Source of the DNA: Rhodopirellula baltica SH 1
Lineage (GTDB): Bacteria > Planctomycetota > Planctomycetia > Pirellulales > Pirellulaceae
DNA: 64,000 nucleotides
Reading direction: 5' to 3'
NCBI RefSeq assembly: GCF_000196115.1
Contig: NC_005027.1
Span: 4,898,001-4,962,000 of the forward strand
How positions within the stretch are numbered: the first letter of the stretch is position 1; every line of letters starts with the position of its first letter. The position numbers and the translations under genes are program-made. The notes beneath the pieces are model-generated. The model saw only the letters and a list, made by a program, of their open reading frames with translations, did not search any database and was not told where the DNA came from. Shown piece by piece: positions 18,635 to 28,524 of this stretch.

Positions 18635-19975
18635 ATGATGAAACCATCCTGGCTCACGTCCCTCAGTCGCAATTGCCCCCAATCATGGGCTTTTGCCTCG
18701 CTCTTCTGCGTCAGCATCTGCTGCGGGTCTGTCGCGACCGGCGATGACATGCCGAAACCCGCAAAGACCGAATCACAAGCCCCCGCGAACGAGATGCAAT
18801 CGCTCTTCGACGGCAAATCGCTCACCGGTTGGACCAACCCTTACGAATGGGGCAAGACCGAAGTGGTCGATGGCGAAATCCATCTGACCGCCGACAAGAA
18901 GTTCTTCTTGGTGACCGAGAAGATTTTTCAGGACTACGAGTTTGAGGGCGAAGTCAAACTTCCCGAAGGCAAGTCCAACAGTGGCTTCATGGCTCGTGGC
19001 CAAGTTTCACCGAACAAGGTCTTTGGCTATCAAGCGGAAGCGGACCCGACCGACCGTCGATGGTCGGGCGGTTTATACGACGAAGGTCGCCGGCAATGGC
19101 TCAATCCATTGTGGGAACAACCCGAAGCCCAAGCCGCGTTCGATCGCGATCGCTGGAACCGATATCGGATTCGCTGTGTCGGCAATCACTTGCAGTTCTT
19201 CATCAATGATGTGCCTACGACCGACTACTTTGACCCCGTTAATCTGAGCGGCCGAATCGGACTGCAGCACCACGGCGAAAAAGGCCAGACGTACCGCTTC
19301 CGTAATTTGAAGGTTCGCAACCTGGGCAGCCACGAGTGGAAGCCTTTGTTCGACGGCAAGTCATTGGACGGTTGGGAAACCGTCGGCGGTGGTACCTGGA
19401 CAGTGGTCGATGGAATCCTGCAAGGCCGCGCCAGCAGCGAAGCCAACGAACCCAACGGGATGCTGTACAGCAAGCATCCGATGACCGATGGAACCTATCG
19501 GATCGAGTATCGATTCAAAAAGGGCGACAGCGGCTTCTTTGTTCGCAGTGAGATCACCGAGAACAAACCGTTCGTCAAAGGCGTTCAGTGCGAAATTGAC
19601 AACTCCGATGAAGTTGGCGGCCTGTACCAAACGGGCGGAGCAGGGTGGTTGGTGCGTCCTCTGCATTACCTCGAAACGGGGTTCCCCAAAGACCGTCATG
19701 CCGTCGTCAATCGACACTGGAAACAAGCCCGGGAAGGTTTGCAACTCGACAAGAAACCTGTGGTTTCAGACGATGATGAAACGCCTTGGAACATGATGAC
19801 CGTCAGCGTTCATGGCAAACGCATCGTCGTTCACTTGAACGATTGTTTGGCTGTCGACCATGTGGTGGAAGACTTGGCTGATTCCGGAGTGATCGCCCTG
19901 CAACTGCACGGCAACCAAGACCTCGAAGTCGACTTCCGTAAAGTCGAAATGCTGGTCCCAACCAGCGAAGAGTAG
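18635..19975 (+). CDS. Secreted protein with two tandem DUF1080 (3-keto-disaccharide hydrolase) domains
   Basis: 446 residues with a signal peptide (about 1-36, ending SVATGDD). Two copies of the same beta-jelly-roll domain follow: copy 1 begins MQSLFDGKSLTGW and copy 2 begins WKPLFDGKSLDGWETVGGG; each continues with VVDGEI/VVDGIL and an F-S/DGFF/MARG-type core (NSGFMARGQ, DSGFFVRSE). DUF1080 is now linked to 3-keto-disaccharide hydrolysis and to planctomycete glycan use. Most members have one domain, so the tandem form is of some interest. It is divergent from the sulfatase pair. Enzyme activity is inferred from family only. Confidence 0.9.
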   Translation: MMKPSWLTSLSRNCPQSWAFASLFCVSICCGSVATGDDMPKPAKTESQAPANEMQSLFDGKSLTGWTNPYEWGKTEVVDGEIHLTADKKFFLVTEKIFQDYEFEGEVKLPEGKSNSGFMARGQVSPNKVFGYQAEADPTDRRWSGGLYDEGRRQWLNPLWEQPEAQAAFDRDRWNRYRIRCVGNHLQFFINDVPTTDYFDPVNLSGRIGLQHHGEKGQTYRFRNLKVRNLGSHEWKPLFDGKSLDGWETVGGGTWTVVDGILQGRASSEANEPNGMLYSKHPMTDGTYRIEYRFKKGDSGFFVRSEITENKPFVKGVQCEIDNSDEVGGLYQTGGAGWLVRPLHYLETGFPKDRHAVVNRHWKQAREGLQLDKKPVVSDDDETPWNMMTVSVHGKRIVVHLNDCLAVDHVVEDLADSGVIALQLHGNQDLEVDFRKVEMLVPTSEE

Positions 19976-19995
19976 AGCTCGGCAGAGTTAGCGAC

Positions 19996-20123
19996 GTAGG
20001 CCAGGTTCCACCTGGCGTTGGTGATTGGCCGTTGGATCCGCCCCGTCAAAAGAAGTCTGCAAGGCGATCACGCCTCGCTTCTGCCGAAGCATCGGCGCGG
20101 GTGCCAGGTGAGACCTGGCCTAC
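19996..20123. repeat. 128-bp palindromic repeat, copy A
   Basis: Starts GTAGGCCAGGT (19996-20006) and ends with its exact inverse ACCTGGCCTAC (20113-20123). Each end also folds locally: GCCAGGT-tcc-ACCTGGC (20000-20016) and GCCAGGT-gag-ACCTGGC (20103-20119). Same length and order as copy B 103 bases on. Typical of a small non-autonomous mobile element. Confidence 0.75.
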
Positions 20124-20138
20124 GTTGCCGAACTGGAT

Positions 20139-20172
20139 GAGCGATCGGAAAACCGATCGCTCGTTTTCGTTC
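20139..20172. terminator. Rho-independent-type terminator between convergent genes
   Basis: GAGCGATCGG (20139-20148), loop AAAA, CCGATCGCTC (20153-20162), then GTTTTCGTTC. A perfect 10-bp stem with a T-rich tail, between the DUF1080 gene and the HAD gene; its T-tract suits plus-strand transcription. Confidence 0.7.
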
Positions 20173-20226
20173 TGGCTAGTTCAAACCGCCCACGCCAAAT
20201 CAACCTAGCGTTCTGCCCTAGAACGC

Positions 20227-20354
20227 GTAGGGCAGGTTCTACCTGGCAATGGTAAATCGCCGCTGGATCTGCCCCGCCAGAAGAAGCCCGGGTTCCGCCA
20301 ACGCCTCGCGTCCACCGAAACATCAGAGCGTATGTCAGGTCAGACCTGACCTAC
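20227..20354. repeat. 128-bp palindromic repeat, copy B
   Basis: Starts GTAGGGCAGGTTCTACCTGGC and ends TCAGGTCAGACCTGACCTAC. It aligns to copy A without gaps over 128 bases, with most bases the same and several changes matched on the two arms, so the palindromic ends are largely kept despite drift. It ends 14 bases before the HAD gene stop. Confidence 0.72.
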
Positions 20355-20368
20355 TTCAAACCGAACCA

Positions 20369-21292
20369 TCACGCGTTGGCGGCGGCCCACGCGGCGAAGT
20401 TGGTGACGGTGTCGTCCTCGCGGTTGCCGACTGGCAGACTGCTCTCCACAAACTCGCTGACATCGCAAAGCTCAGCGATCGAGTCGACGATCACGTCGGG
20501 CCCGTAAGCGAATTGGCCTAGGTCTTCTTTGTTCGTGCCACCGGACAACGTCAGCACGGTTCGGTAGCCCATTTGGACGCCGCCCAGGATGTCGGTTTCC
20601 ATCGTGTCGCCCACCATCACAGTTTGGGACGTGGCTAGCTTCAGTTCCTTGCGAGCTGCTCGCATCATGATGGGACTGGGTTTCCCCACGCTAAAGGCTT
20701 TGCGTCCGGTGACCGCTTCGAGGTACGCGACGGTGGCTCCACACCCCGGTCGTGTGCCGTTCTTGGTTGGGCAACTGGGATCCAAGTTGGTGGCAATCAG
20801 CTTGGCACCACCAAGGATCATGTCGACCGCTGATTCCAGCGCATTGAGCGTGATCGTGCGTCCTTCGCCGACAACAACAAAGTCGGGCGAGTGATCCACG
20901 ATGGAGAATCCGTTTTGATGCATTGCCTGCAGCAGACCGCCTTCACCAATGATGTACGCGGTGCCATTGGGTTTCAGTTTGGCGAGGAACCTCGCCGTTG
21001 CCATCGCACAGGTAAATATGTGAGACTCTTCCACGAAAATCCCCATCCGATGGAGTTTGGTTTGAACGTCGCGCCGAGTCCTTTGGCTGTTGTTGGTCAA
21101 GAACAGGAAAGGAATGTCCTGACGAATCAATACGTCGATGAACTGATCGGCCCCTGGGATCAGTTCACTGCCGCGGTAGATGACGCCATCCATGTCGATC
21201 AAAAAGCCCGTTTTCATCAAATCACTGCAAGAGGTTCGGGAGTCGAAAACTTGATTGACAATGGTTTGCCAATCTTGAGATCTCATCCTCAA
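20369..21292 (-). CDS. NagD-like HAD-IIA family phosphatase
   Basis: 307 residues if started at 21292; a start at Met26 (21217, MKTGFLIDMDGV) gives 282 and is closer to the family's length. HAD motifs: I, FLIDMDGVIYRG with the Asp nucleophile; II, FLTNNSQRTR; III with Lys in SVGKPSPIM; IV, MVGDTMETDILGG. The C2-type cap lies between motifs II and III, as in NagD/AraL/pyridoxal phosphatase-like enzymes. It should dephosphorylate a small cytoplasmic metabolite, not identified. It stands alone, convergent with the DUF1080 gene. Confidence 0.9.
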   Translation of the reverse strand: MRMRSQDWQTIVNQVFDSRTSCSDLMKTGFLIDMDGVIYRGSELIPGADQFIDVLIRQDIPFLFLTNNSQRTRRDVQTKLHRMGIFVEESHIFTCAMATARFLAKLKPNGTAYIIGEGGLLQAMHQNGFSIVDHSPDFVVVGEGRTITLNALESAVDMILGGAKLIATNLDPSCPTKNGTRPGCGATVAYLEAVTGRKAFSVGKPSPIMMRAARKELKLATSQTVMVGDTMETDILGGVQMGYRTVLTLSGGTNKEDLGQFAYGPDVIVDSIAELCDVSEFVESSLPVGNREDDTVTNFAAWAAANA

Positions 21293-21455
21293 ACGCAGCT
21301 TTCATACCAATGATCTAACGGTAGATTCGTGCCCGCTGTATATCAGCACGGTCGGACGACCGAACACGTGCGTGAACCTTGAACACCCCCCTGCTCAATT
21401 CAACAGCACATTGCACTGGAATGAAAAAGCAGAGTGAATCGTCGAGCGATCCTGC

Positions 21456-24400
21456 TCACTTCACCTCAAGTGCATGGCTTTCGCTGTGGCTGTTGTACTG
21501 AGGTGCATACATCGATTCGATGCTTGCCATTCCAGTCTGATAGTTCCCGCGAAGCTGCACACGGCAGCGGGATTCCAACACATAGGTTCCCTTGGACAGG
21601 TAGCCAATGAAGAAATGCTCGGCCGCGTCTCGAGTGCTTTGGTAGTACCCCAACGCATCTTGCCGACGGTATTGGGACAGCACGTTGACTGGCTCGGTGC
21701 CGCTGCCGCGATGATCTCGAAGGTGCAAGAATTCCATGTCGCGATCACTGCGAATGATCAGTCTGGAGACCAGTTCATCGCCAACTCGAACGGGTTCGTC
21801 CCCAATAGGACGCAGCACGGGGCCGGAATCCGTCGCACGGACGACAAACAGTTGCTTTTCGATTTGCAATGGCGTCCCATCGTGCGGCGTGATGTTTTCG
21901 ATGTTCTCGAAGTACTGCCAGTGGACTCCGCCCCAAGCGATGCCTGAGGTGGTCTTCTTGACCTGAATCGATCCCATCTCAGGCGTGATCTCATCCGCCG
22001 AGAAACGATGCTGGTAGAAACCGGTGCCGGCTTCCACATTGCCCTTGGGGACTTCCTGTTGCCCCACCGCGATGTCGACGACTTCATCAGATGCCAGTTT
22101 GTCGGTGCCTCGCAGCAGCAACGCGTACACCGCATCGGCGGTGGATTTCGTGGTTTCCCAAGACTGAGTTTCTTTCTGACGCAGCAACCAAGCTTGGCAG
22201 AGTTCGACCCGCTGGAGATCGCCGGCGACTTCGTCGAGTACCTCAATCATCATGGCCTGCGTTTCAATGGGTGCTTGGTGCCACCACCAGCCTGAGTTGG
22301 CATCGTTCCAGTGCATGCCCTGCTCATCGACCACCGATCGTTCGATCAATGACGCGACGATTCCTTTGGCCTCATTGAGTCGCCCCAATCGGTGCAAGGC
22401 AATCGCTGCATGCCCTTGGCTCATTCGACTCGACAACGACAACCAATGTTCTGCGAGCTGGTTGGTCCAGTATTCAACCGCTTCCTTGTGCTCGGGTGCG
22501 GTCGGTTGATCCTTGTAGAAACTGCGGCCATACAACAGCATCGCGACCGTCGGCGAGACATGTGCCTTGCTGCGGTTTTCTGGCTTGATGCGTTCATAGA
22601 GCTTGGTCGCGTAAGCGTCCAAGTGCTTGAGCGCTTTCATCGCCACCTGCATGTCGACCTCGACGCCCAGATGTTGCAGTCGACCGAATCCTGTGACAAT
22701 CAGCATGGTGATGGTGTCGTTGGAAGGGCCACCATCAAACCAAGCGAAGCTGCCATCCTCTTTTTGCAGTTCGATCAAACGCCGCGTCAATCGGTCGGCT
22801 TGATCGTTGACACGATTGGTGTCAAACAAGATCCCAACGTTGCGACGTGCCTCCGATTCGGACTTGGATTGCAACACCCAAGGTGTTTCGGTGAGTGCGA
22901 TCGACTTCAGCTCTTCGTTCTGAGCCAGAGGGCTATCCAGCGTGACTCGACCCGCCGCGTCGGGTTGATTCCGCCACTGTTCAAACACACGCTGGATCCG
23001 AGGGTCAGACGTGGCGATGTGCCGAGCCAGCAAGTTCGCATACAAGCGATGGAACGTTTGCTCGCTGCATTCGTGGGGATATTCCATCAAGTACGGCAGT
23101 GCCATCACGGCGTACCAAGCCGGATTGGAAGTCATTTGAATGGTCAGCGATTCGCTCGACAGCGTGTCGCTATTTCCTTCTAACAACTTCGGCAGCTTGA
23201 AGGTTTTCGTTTCGGCACCGTCGATCGGCAGCGAAATGGATTCGTGCACCAAGACGCGACGAGTCAGAACCGGCAGGTAACCTTCTTCGCCATCGGACAA
23301 CCGTCCGGTCGAACCGACCGCCTTGTAGACCAAGTAACCAATGCCATCGGGCACTTGGATTCGCCAAGAGAACGTCTTGGACTGGCCGGCGGGAATTTCA
23401 AACGATTGCTTGGGCTGTGAATTGCCGACTTGGGCATCGACGGATTCACCGCTGGCCGCCGACGACAGGTTCAACGCCACCACGCCCGTTTGTGTTGCGG
23501 CGGATTGGTTGCTGACTTTGACTGTCAGTTCAATCTCGTCACCTTCCCGCAACGTTCGAGGCGGGTTGGGTTGAACCATCAAGTCTTTGCTGGTGACTGC
23601 AGTGCCCGAAATGGTTCCGGAGGCAAGGTTGGCACCGTGGGCGAATCCCAACAACTGCCAACGAGTCAATGCTTCAGGCATGGTGAACTTCATTTTCACC
23701 GCACCGTTTTCGTCCGCGATCAATTCGGGGAAGAAGAAAGCGGTCTCGTTCAGATTCTTTCGTGGCGGAATGCCGGACAGATCGATCTCGGGATCATTCG
23801 ATTCAGGAGGTGTGCCGTCCGATTCCTCACGCGATTCGACCTCGTTCTTTGCAACGTTAGCACCGAGCATGGCACGCCCGGCTTTCTTTTGCATCAGGGC
23901 CGACGCTGGTACCGCCCCATCAGCCATCATCATGTCGGATTCCGCAAAGGCCATCCCGCGTGCCATTGGCATGGGGCGTCCGTAGAATTGGTTCAACTGC
24001 AATTCAGAAACCCAATCGGGATAACTCAGTTCGCCGCCGGGATAGCCACGGTGTGACCACATGACGACCGTTGTCAAACCTTGCCATCCGTTGTTCAAAT
24101 ACGGGCTTCGCGTGCTTCGGTCTCGATAGAAGACGTTGAAGCCGGTCGCGAAACGATGCTTCGCGAAAACGTCGAGCGAGGCGTCGTAAAGCGTTGCCAC
24201 CATTTCCATGATGGAATCCTGCTGGGCCTTGGTCGATTCATCCACCACCTTGGGTTCGATGACCGCGGTCCAAGTTTCTTCCGCACCGGGTTTGAGTTTG
24301 GAAACGAAACGTTCCCAGCGGATCGACCAATCTTTGTTCGTCCAGGGAACGTTGACGATCTGTTGATGCAAATGCAGCCGGTTCTCGTGAACCATCATCA

Positions 24401-27400
24401 CGCGGACAACAAAGCCACCTCGCATCGATTCATCGATCGCTTGTGTGATCTCGATTTGAGTCTTGTCGCCGGAGGTCCAGTATTGCTGCAAGATCTCGCC
24501 GCGATGCTCGACTTCCACCAAGGCCTTGGCGTCCTCGTAGCCGCTACCCCAAACCGCGGTGAATGTTTCGCCTGGTTCCCACTGCGATTGAGGCATCACA
24601 AATAGGCTGGCGATCGGCAGACCGAGTTGATCCGCTTTGGGATCAAACACTCGCAGCGGCAACAAGGCCGAGACCGAGTTGCCGGCTGAATCGACGGCCG
24701 ACAAGACCGCTCGGTAGTGCCCCTTGGGAAGCGACACTTCCCACGAACCATGTCCATTGGCATCGGTTTGCAAAGTCTTTGAGGACTGCAATTCATCCAG
24801 CGGCCATGAATTTGGATCCTCGGGACGAACTCGTTTCGCTTCGCCATCCGCATCCGCTGGCAGCGGTTGATAAGCTCCCCATCGCGGTTGCGGAACGACT
24901 TCGGGAGCCTTCAGCGACCAGACTTCGATTTTGACTTCAGCGGCTTGTGCTTCGCCATCGAGCGAGGTTGTGTGAACCTGAATGTCGACCGGATCTTGTT
25001 CTGTCAGCCAATCGGGACGAGCGACGCTCATTCGAGCTGACATCGTCGTGTAACCCGCCGTGACCGTGCGTTTATCCGAGCGAGTTTCGCCGGTGGTGTC
25101 GACCACGTCAGCGGTGATCACGTATCGGAACGTGGGCTCGCTGTCTCGATCAACCGATGCGTCAGGTACGGCATCGAACGAAACATCAAAACGTCCCAGT
25201 TCATCCGTGGTTGTTTCGCCTTGCACGATCGTTTGTGGTTCGGCGGGAGGCGTTGGAATCCACCAGCATCGCCATCCCCACCAAATCGGATATTGGACTT
25301 GTCGTACGACCGTGTAGCGAACGGTTGCGTCGTTGATCGCGGCGCCGGTGTAGGCGGTCGCGCGACCGGAGACCGTCACGGATTCTTCCAGTCGGACCGG
25401 ATCTTTGGGAGCATCCAGTGTGACTTCGAATTTGGGACGTTTGTACTCTTCCACACGAACGGTGGCGGTGCCTCGCGGGAACTCTCGAACGACCAATCCC
25501 ATTTGGCCGGTCAACCCCGACGTCGGCAGATGAAAACTGCCGTGACAACTGCCGCGTTCGTTGGTGGTCAAGTCCAACGTTTCGACGACTTGGTTGTTGG
25601 GGTCAAGCAGTTGAACCTGCAACGATTTGCGATTGTGAGTTTCGTACAGGTTTTTTGATTGGTCGTACGTCGTTGCGATCGCTTTGAAGCGAAGCGTTTG
25701 CCCCGGTCGGTAGATCGCTCGGTCGGTGAAGAACACCGTGCGACCGCTGAGTTGATTCGAAGTTCGCGTGGGACGAATGGAATGATGCTGCTGGGCCGGA
25801 AGGCGATCCTTGCCGTTTTGAGCCAGCAACAACAGGTTGTTCAGGTTGGCCCCCTTCTTCGCTTTCAACTCGAAGCGACCGTTTTGATCTGTGGTCAGCG
25901 ACGGCAGCGACCGGTATCGGTAGCCATTGTTGAAATTGTTTCGCCGCTGGCCATCGTTGACCCAGGTCCAAACGGCAACGGTGGCCTGCGGAATGGGTTC
26001 GCCGGTGTTGGAATCCAGCACGTGGCCATCGAGTGTGCCTTGGTTCCATCGCCCGTCGGTGACAAGTGCCAATTCACTCACCCAAACCTGTTTGCCCGCC
26101 AGGTAATTCTCTTTCCAAACGAAGTCTTTGTTGACGCTGGCGATCAGCATGTAGCTTCCCTTTGCCAGGTCTTTGGGGACATCGATTCGGTGAACGCTGG
26201 TTTTGAAATCGGCGGTTTTTTTCAAGTCGACCGACCACTGCTGCACGGCGGGTTCTTCGCCAAACTTCCTCAACCAATCGTGCTCGTTGTTCTGAACCAT
26301 TTGCCCTGAACTGAGCAGTTGGTCAAAGCTCATTGGAACCAGTCGGAAGTGCACCTGGGTGATGTTCTTGTAGCTGATTTCGATTTCGGCTTGAGCGGAC
26401 TCGGCCAGAGCCGGGTTCCAAACACGTTCGGTCGCGATGTTGAGCTGGGGGGCTTCGATCTGTTCGATCAACGCGGCACATTGGCGACCGCCAAAACTAT
26501 CTGGATGAGCTGCTACGGCTGCCTTGGCAATTTGATGAGCTCGAACGAATTCTTCCTGTCCCATTTCTTTTTGCGCGAGCTGGAAACTTGCTCGGGTGCT
26601 GATCGGATGGTTTGCGTTCTCACTGAGGAAACGCTGCATCGCGGTTTGTGAGCGTTCGTCTTTGGTCGTGCCAACTGCGTTCTGTTCCGCGAAACGCAAT
26701 CGGTTCCAGTTCGCGTCCAAGAAAGCGTCTTGTTGTTCGTCAGCTTTGGATTGACGGAATTGAACCCAATCCTGCATCAATTCCGTGGCTCGGCGAAGCG
26801 GCGATTCAAGATCGGTTTCCGGGATCTGCCAAGCGAGGAAATCGGCGACGGGATCCGAGATTGGCGAGTTCGCTTCCAATTCGAAACGCTCGATCGGTCC
26901 GCTGTAGATCGAATGGGCGTCGACGAAGTGGTCGATTGCTTGGTTGACCAAGAAGTCATAGACCGTCGGGCGATAAGACTCGGGGGCGTTGCCTTCCGTG
27001 ATCAATCGCTGGATCGATGTCAGTTCGGTTGTTTGAAGCGTTTCAGCGTTTTCCAAAGCTTGATCGAACAGCCCACCGGCGTGGCGAATGATCCGCTGGG
27101 CACTCCACGTTTTCAGGTCATCCGCTGACTTGATCGGCGTCGTGTCGTCCTCGCGAGTTTCGATCTCGGTGCGGTTTTGGAAACGCCATTGGTTTTGTTG
27201 CTGATACGAATAGAACCAACTGGCCAGCACCGCCTGCAGCAGCGGTTTGGCGGCCTCCGGTGCGGCAGCCAAGTCTTCCTGAAGATGCAGGATCCGGTCT
27301 TCCGCACCGCCTCCATCGAGTTGACCTCGCAGGGAGGCTCGCATCCCCATGGCCAAGATCGCGTCATCGTGGTCTTCTTCGGCGATCGCAGCGGGTACGA

Positions 27401-27596
27401 TGGCGTCGTAGTGTTTGATCGCGGTTTTTGGCAGCCCTTTTTCCAACGCTTCTTTCGCGGCGTCAAATTGCTGTTTCCTCCACGAGGCATCTTGTTTGGG
27501 TTCAGCGGCCATGGAGAGTCTCAGGGGTAAATAGAGCAACCCGAGCAACAGACTCAGAACAACAACGACGTAAGTCACGGTACGAAATTGCCGCAT
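21456..27596 (-). CDS. Alpha-2-macroglobulin family protein (bacterial, giant)
   Basis: 2046 residues. An N-terminal hydrophobic segment (about 8-30) exports and perhaps anchors it. Helical region up to about 380, then a series of MG-type beta-sandwich domains, including a carboxypeptidase-regulatory-like segment LDGHVLDSNTGEPIPQATV and YRPGQTLRFKAIATTYD typical of MG2/MG3. The bait-like region around AMLGANVAKNEVESREESDGTPPE precedes the A2M signature (FFFPELIADENGAVKMKF). The thioester motif is CSEQ (C1510, in YPHECSEQTFHR), which fits the CxEQ pattern of bacterial A2Ms, followed by the alpha-alpha barrel. A good GAGGTGAT ribosome site precedes the ATG. It is likely a periplasmic protease trap. 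No pbpC partner is adjacent. Confidence 0.92.
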   Translation of the reverse strand: MRQFRTVTYVVVVLSLLLGLLYLPLRLSMAAEPKQDASWRKQQFDAAKEALEKGLPKTAIKHYDAIVPAAIAEEDHDDAILAMGMRASLRGQLDGGGAEDRILHLQEDLAAAPEAAKPLLQAVLASWFYSYQQQNQWRFQNRTEIETREDDTTPIKSADDLKTWSAQRIIRHAGGLFDQALENAETLQTTELTSIQRLITEGNAPESYRPTVYDFLVNQAIDHFVDAHSIYSGPIERFELEANSPISDPVADFLAWQIPETDLESPLRRATELMQDWVQFRQSKADEQQDAFLDANWNRLRFAEQNAVGTTKDERSQTAMQRFLSENANHPISTRASFQLAQKEMGQEEFVRAHQIAKAAVAAHPDSFGGRQCAALIEQIEAPQLNIATERVWNPALAESAQAEIEISYKNITQVHFRLVPMSFDQLLSSGQMVQNNEHDWLRKFGEEPAVQQWSVDLKKTADFKTSVHRIDVPKDLAKGSYMLIASVNKDFVWKENYLAGKQVWVSELALVTDGRWNQGTLDGHVLDSNTGEPIPQATVAVWTWVNDGQRRNNFNNGYRYRSLPSLTTDQNGRFELKAKKGANLNNLLLLAQNGKDRLPAQQHHSIRPTRTSNQLSGRTVFFTDRAIYRPGQTLRFKAIATTYDQSKNLYETHNRKSLQVQLLDPNNQVVETLDLTTNERGSCHGSFHLPTSGLTGQMGLVVREFPRGTATVRVEEYKRPKFEVTLDAPKDPVRLEESVTVSGRATAYTGAAINDATVRYTVVRQVQYPIWWGWRCWWIPTPPAEPQTIVQGETTTDELGRFDVSFDAVPDASVDRDSEPTFRYVITADVVDTTGETRSDKRTVTAGYTTMSARMSVARPDWLTEQDPVDIQVHTTSLDGEAQAAEVKIEVWSLKAPEVVPQPRWGAYQPLPADADGEAKRVRPEDPNSWPLDELQSSKTLQTDANGHGSWEVSLPKGHYRAVLSAVDSAGNSVSALLPLRVFDPKADQLGLPIASLFVMPQSQWEPGETFTAVWGSGYEDAKALVEVEHRGEILQQYWTSGDKTQIEITQAIDESMRGGFVVRVMMVHENRLHLHQQIVNVPWTNKDWSIRWERFVSKLKPGAEETWTAVIEPKVVDESTKAQQDSIMEMVATLYDASLDVFAKHRFATGFNVFYRDRSTRSPYLNNGWQGLTTVVMWSHRGYPGGELSYPDWVSELQLNQFYGRPMPMARGMAFAESDMMMADGAVPASALMQKKAGRAMLGANVAKNEVESREESDGTPPESNDPEIDLSGIPPRKNLNETAFFFPELIADENGAVKMKFTMPEALTRWQLLGFAHGANLASGTISGTAVTSKDLMVQPNPPRTLREGDEIELTVKVSNQSAATQTGVVALNLSSAASGESVDAQVGNSQPKQSFEIPAGQSKTFSWRIQVPDGIGYLVYKAVGSTGRLSDGEEGYLPVLTRRVLVHESISLPIDGAETKTFKLPKLLEGNSDTLSSESLTIQMTSNPAWYAVMALPYLMEYPHECSEQTFHRLYANLLARHIATSDPRIQRVFEQWRNQPDAAGRVTLDSPLAQNEELKSIALTETPWVLQSKSESEARRNVGILFDTNRVNDQADRLTRRLIELQKEDGSFAWFDGGPSNDTITMLIVTGFGRLQHLGVEVDMQVAMKALKHLDAYATKLYERIKPENRSKAHVSPTVAMLLYGRSFYKDQPTAPEHKEAVEYWTNQLAEHWLSLSSRMSQGHAAIALHRLGRLNEAKGIVASLIERSVVDEQGMHWNDANSGWWWHQAPIETQAMMIEVLDEVAGDLQRVELCQAWLLRQKETQSWETTKSTADAVYALLLRGTDKLASDEVVDIAVGQQEVPKGNVEAGTGFYQHRFSADEITPEMGSIQVKKTTSGIAWGGVHWQYFENIENITPHDGTPLQIEKQLFVVRATDSGPVLRPIGDEPVRVGDELVSRLIIRSDRDMEFLHLRDHRGSGTEPVNVLSQYRRQDALGYYQSTRDAAEHFFIGYLSKGTYVLESRCRVQLRGNYQTGMASIESMYAPQYNSHSESHALEVK

Positions 27597-27660
27597 AGCG
27601 GATCACCTCAAGAAGCTGCAAAGAAAAGACACTGCCACTCAGGGTAACGATTGAACGAGC

Positions 27661-28506
27661 ATGTTATTAGGCGGAAATTTTTGGATCGTCGCATGGTTCT
27701 TTTTAGCCGCCCTGGTGTACAGCAGCGCAGGCTTCGGCGGAGGGTCCACGTACACCGCGTTGCTAGTGCTCAACGATGTTGATCATCGCGTTTTGCCGAT
27801 GCTCTCATTGGCCTGCAATTTTTTGGTGGTTTCGGGCGCCTGCCTGCGTTTCACGCAACAACAGCAAATGCCTTGGTCACGATGTGTCCCTCTGGTGGTT
27901 GGTTCCGTTCCAATGGCCTGGGTCGGCGGATCGGTTCCCCTGGACCGGGATGTGTTTGTGCCTCTTTTGTCGGGCACGCTGATCGTCGCTGGTGTGTTGC
28001 TCTTGCTGGGCGGCCGAAGGAATCGCGAGGTGGATGCTGCAGCAGTGCAGGATGGATCCAAGCAGCCTGCGCTCGCGAATCAGCCTTGCACCATTTCAAT
28101 GAAACTCGGGTGGAGATTCGATGTGATTTGGCAGACGATCCTGGGCGCTGGGTTGGGGTTGCTCGCGGGACTGGTTGGCATCGGAGGAGGCATTTTTTTG
28201 TCGCCCGTGCTGCATCTGACTCGTTGGAGTCACGCTCGCGACATCGCCGCGACCAGTTCGTTGTTCATCCTGGTCAACTCGTTGGCGGGATTGGTCGGCC
28301 AAGCCAGCAAGCATGGTTGGTCAGTCAGCCAAATCATGACGGAGTTTCAAACGCATGCTCCGTGGTGGCCGTGGTTGTTTGTCAGTGTCTTGATCGGAGG
28401 CCAGATCGGAAACCGAGCCGCGGCGAGTTGGTTGTCCCACCTCACTCTCCGCCGAATCACCGCCGTGATCGTGCTGGCGGCGGGCATTCGCCTGGGCTGG
28501 ATGTAG
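27661..28506 (+). CDS. TauE/SafE family (DUF81) membrane permease
   Basis: 281 residues with seven to eight hydrophobic helices. The two-fold family repeat shows as AALVYSSAGFGGGSTYTALLVL in the first half and AGLLAGLVGIGGGIFLSPVL in the second half, the characteristic GFGGG/GIGGG pair. The family exports sulfite, sulfoacetate or other organosulfur anions across the inner membrane; the substrate is not readable here. It is divergent from the A2M gene (64 bases) and converges on a cysteine desulfurase gene, giving a loose sulfur theme that may be chance. Confidence 0.88.
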   Translation: MLLGGNFWIVAWFFLAALVYSSAGFGGGSTYTALLVLNDVDHRVLPMLSLACNFLVVSGACLRFTQQQQMPWSRCVPLVVGSVPMAWVGGSVPLDRDVFVPLLSGTLIVAGVLLLLGGRRNREVDAAAVQDGSKQPALANQPCTISMKLGWRFDVIWQTILGAGLGLLAGLVGIGGGIFLSPVLHLTRWSHARDIAATSSLFILVNSLAGLVGQASKHGWSVSQIMTEFQTHAPWWPWLFVSVLIGGQIGNRAAASWLSHLTLRRITAVIVLAAGIRLGWM

Positions 28507-28524
28507 GCAAAAGTGGGATAGGTT

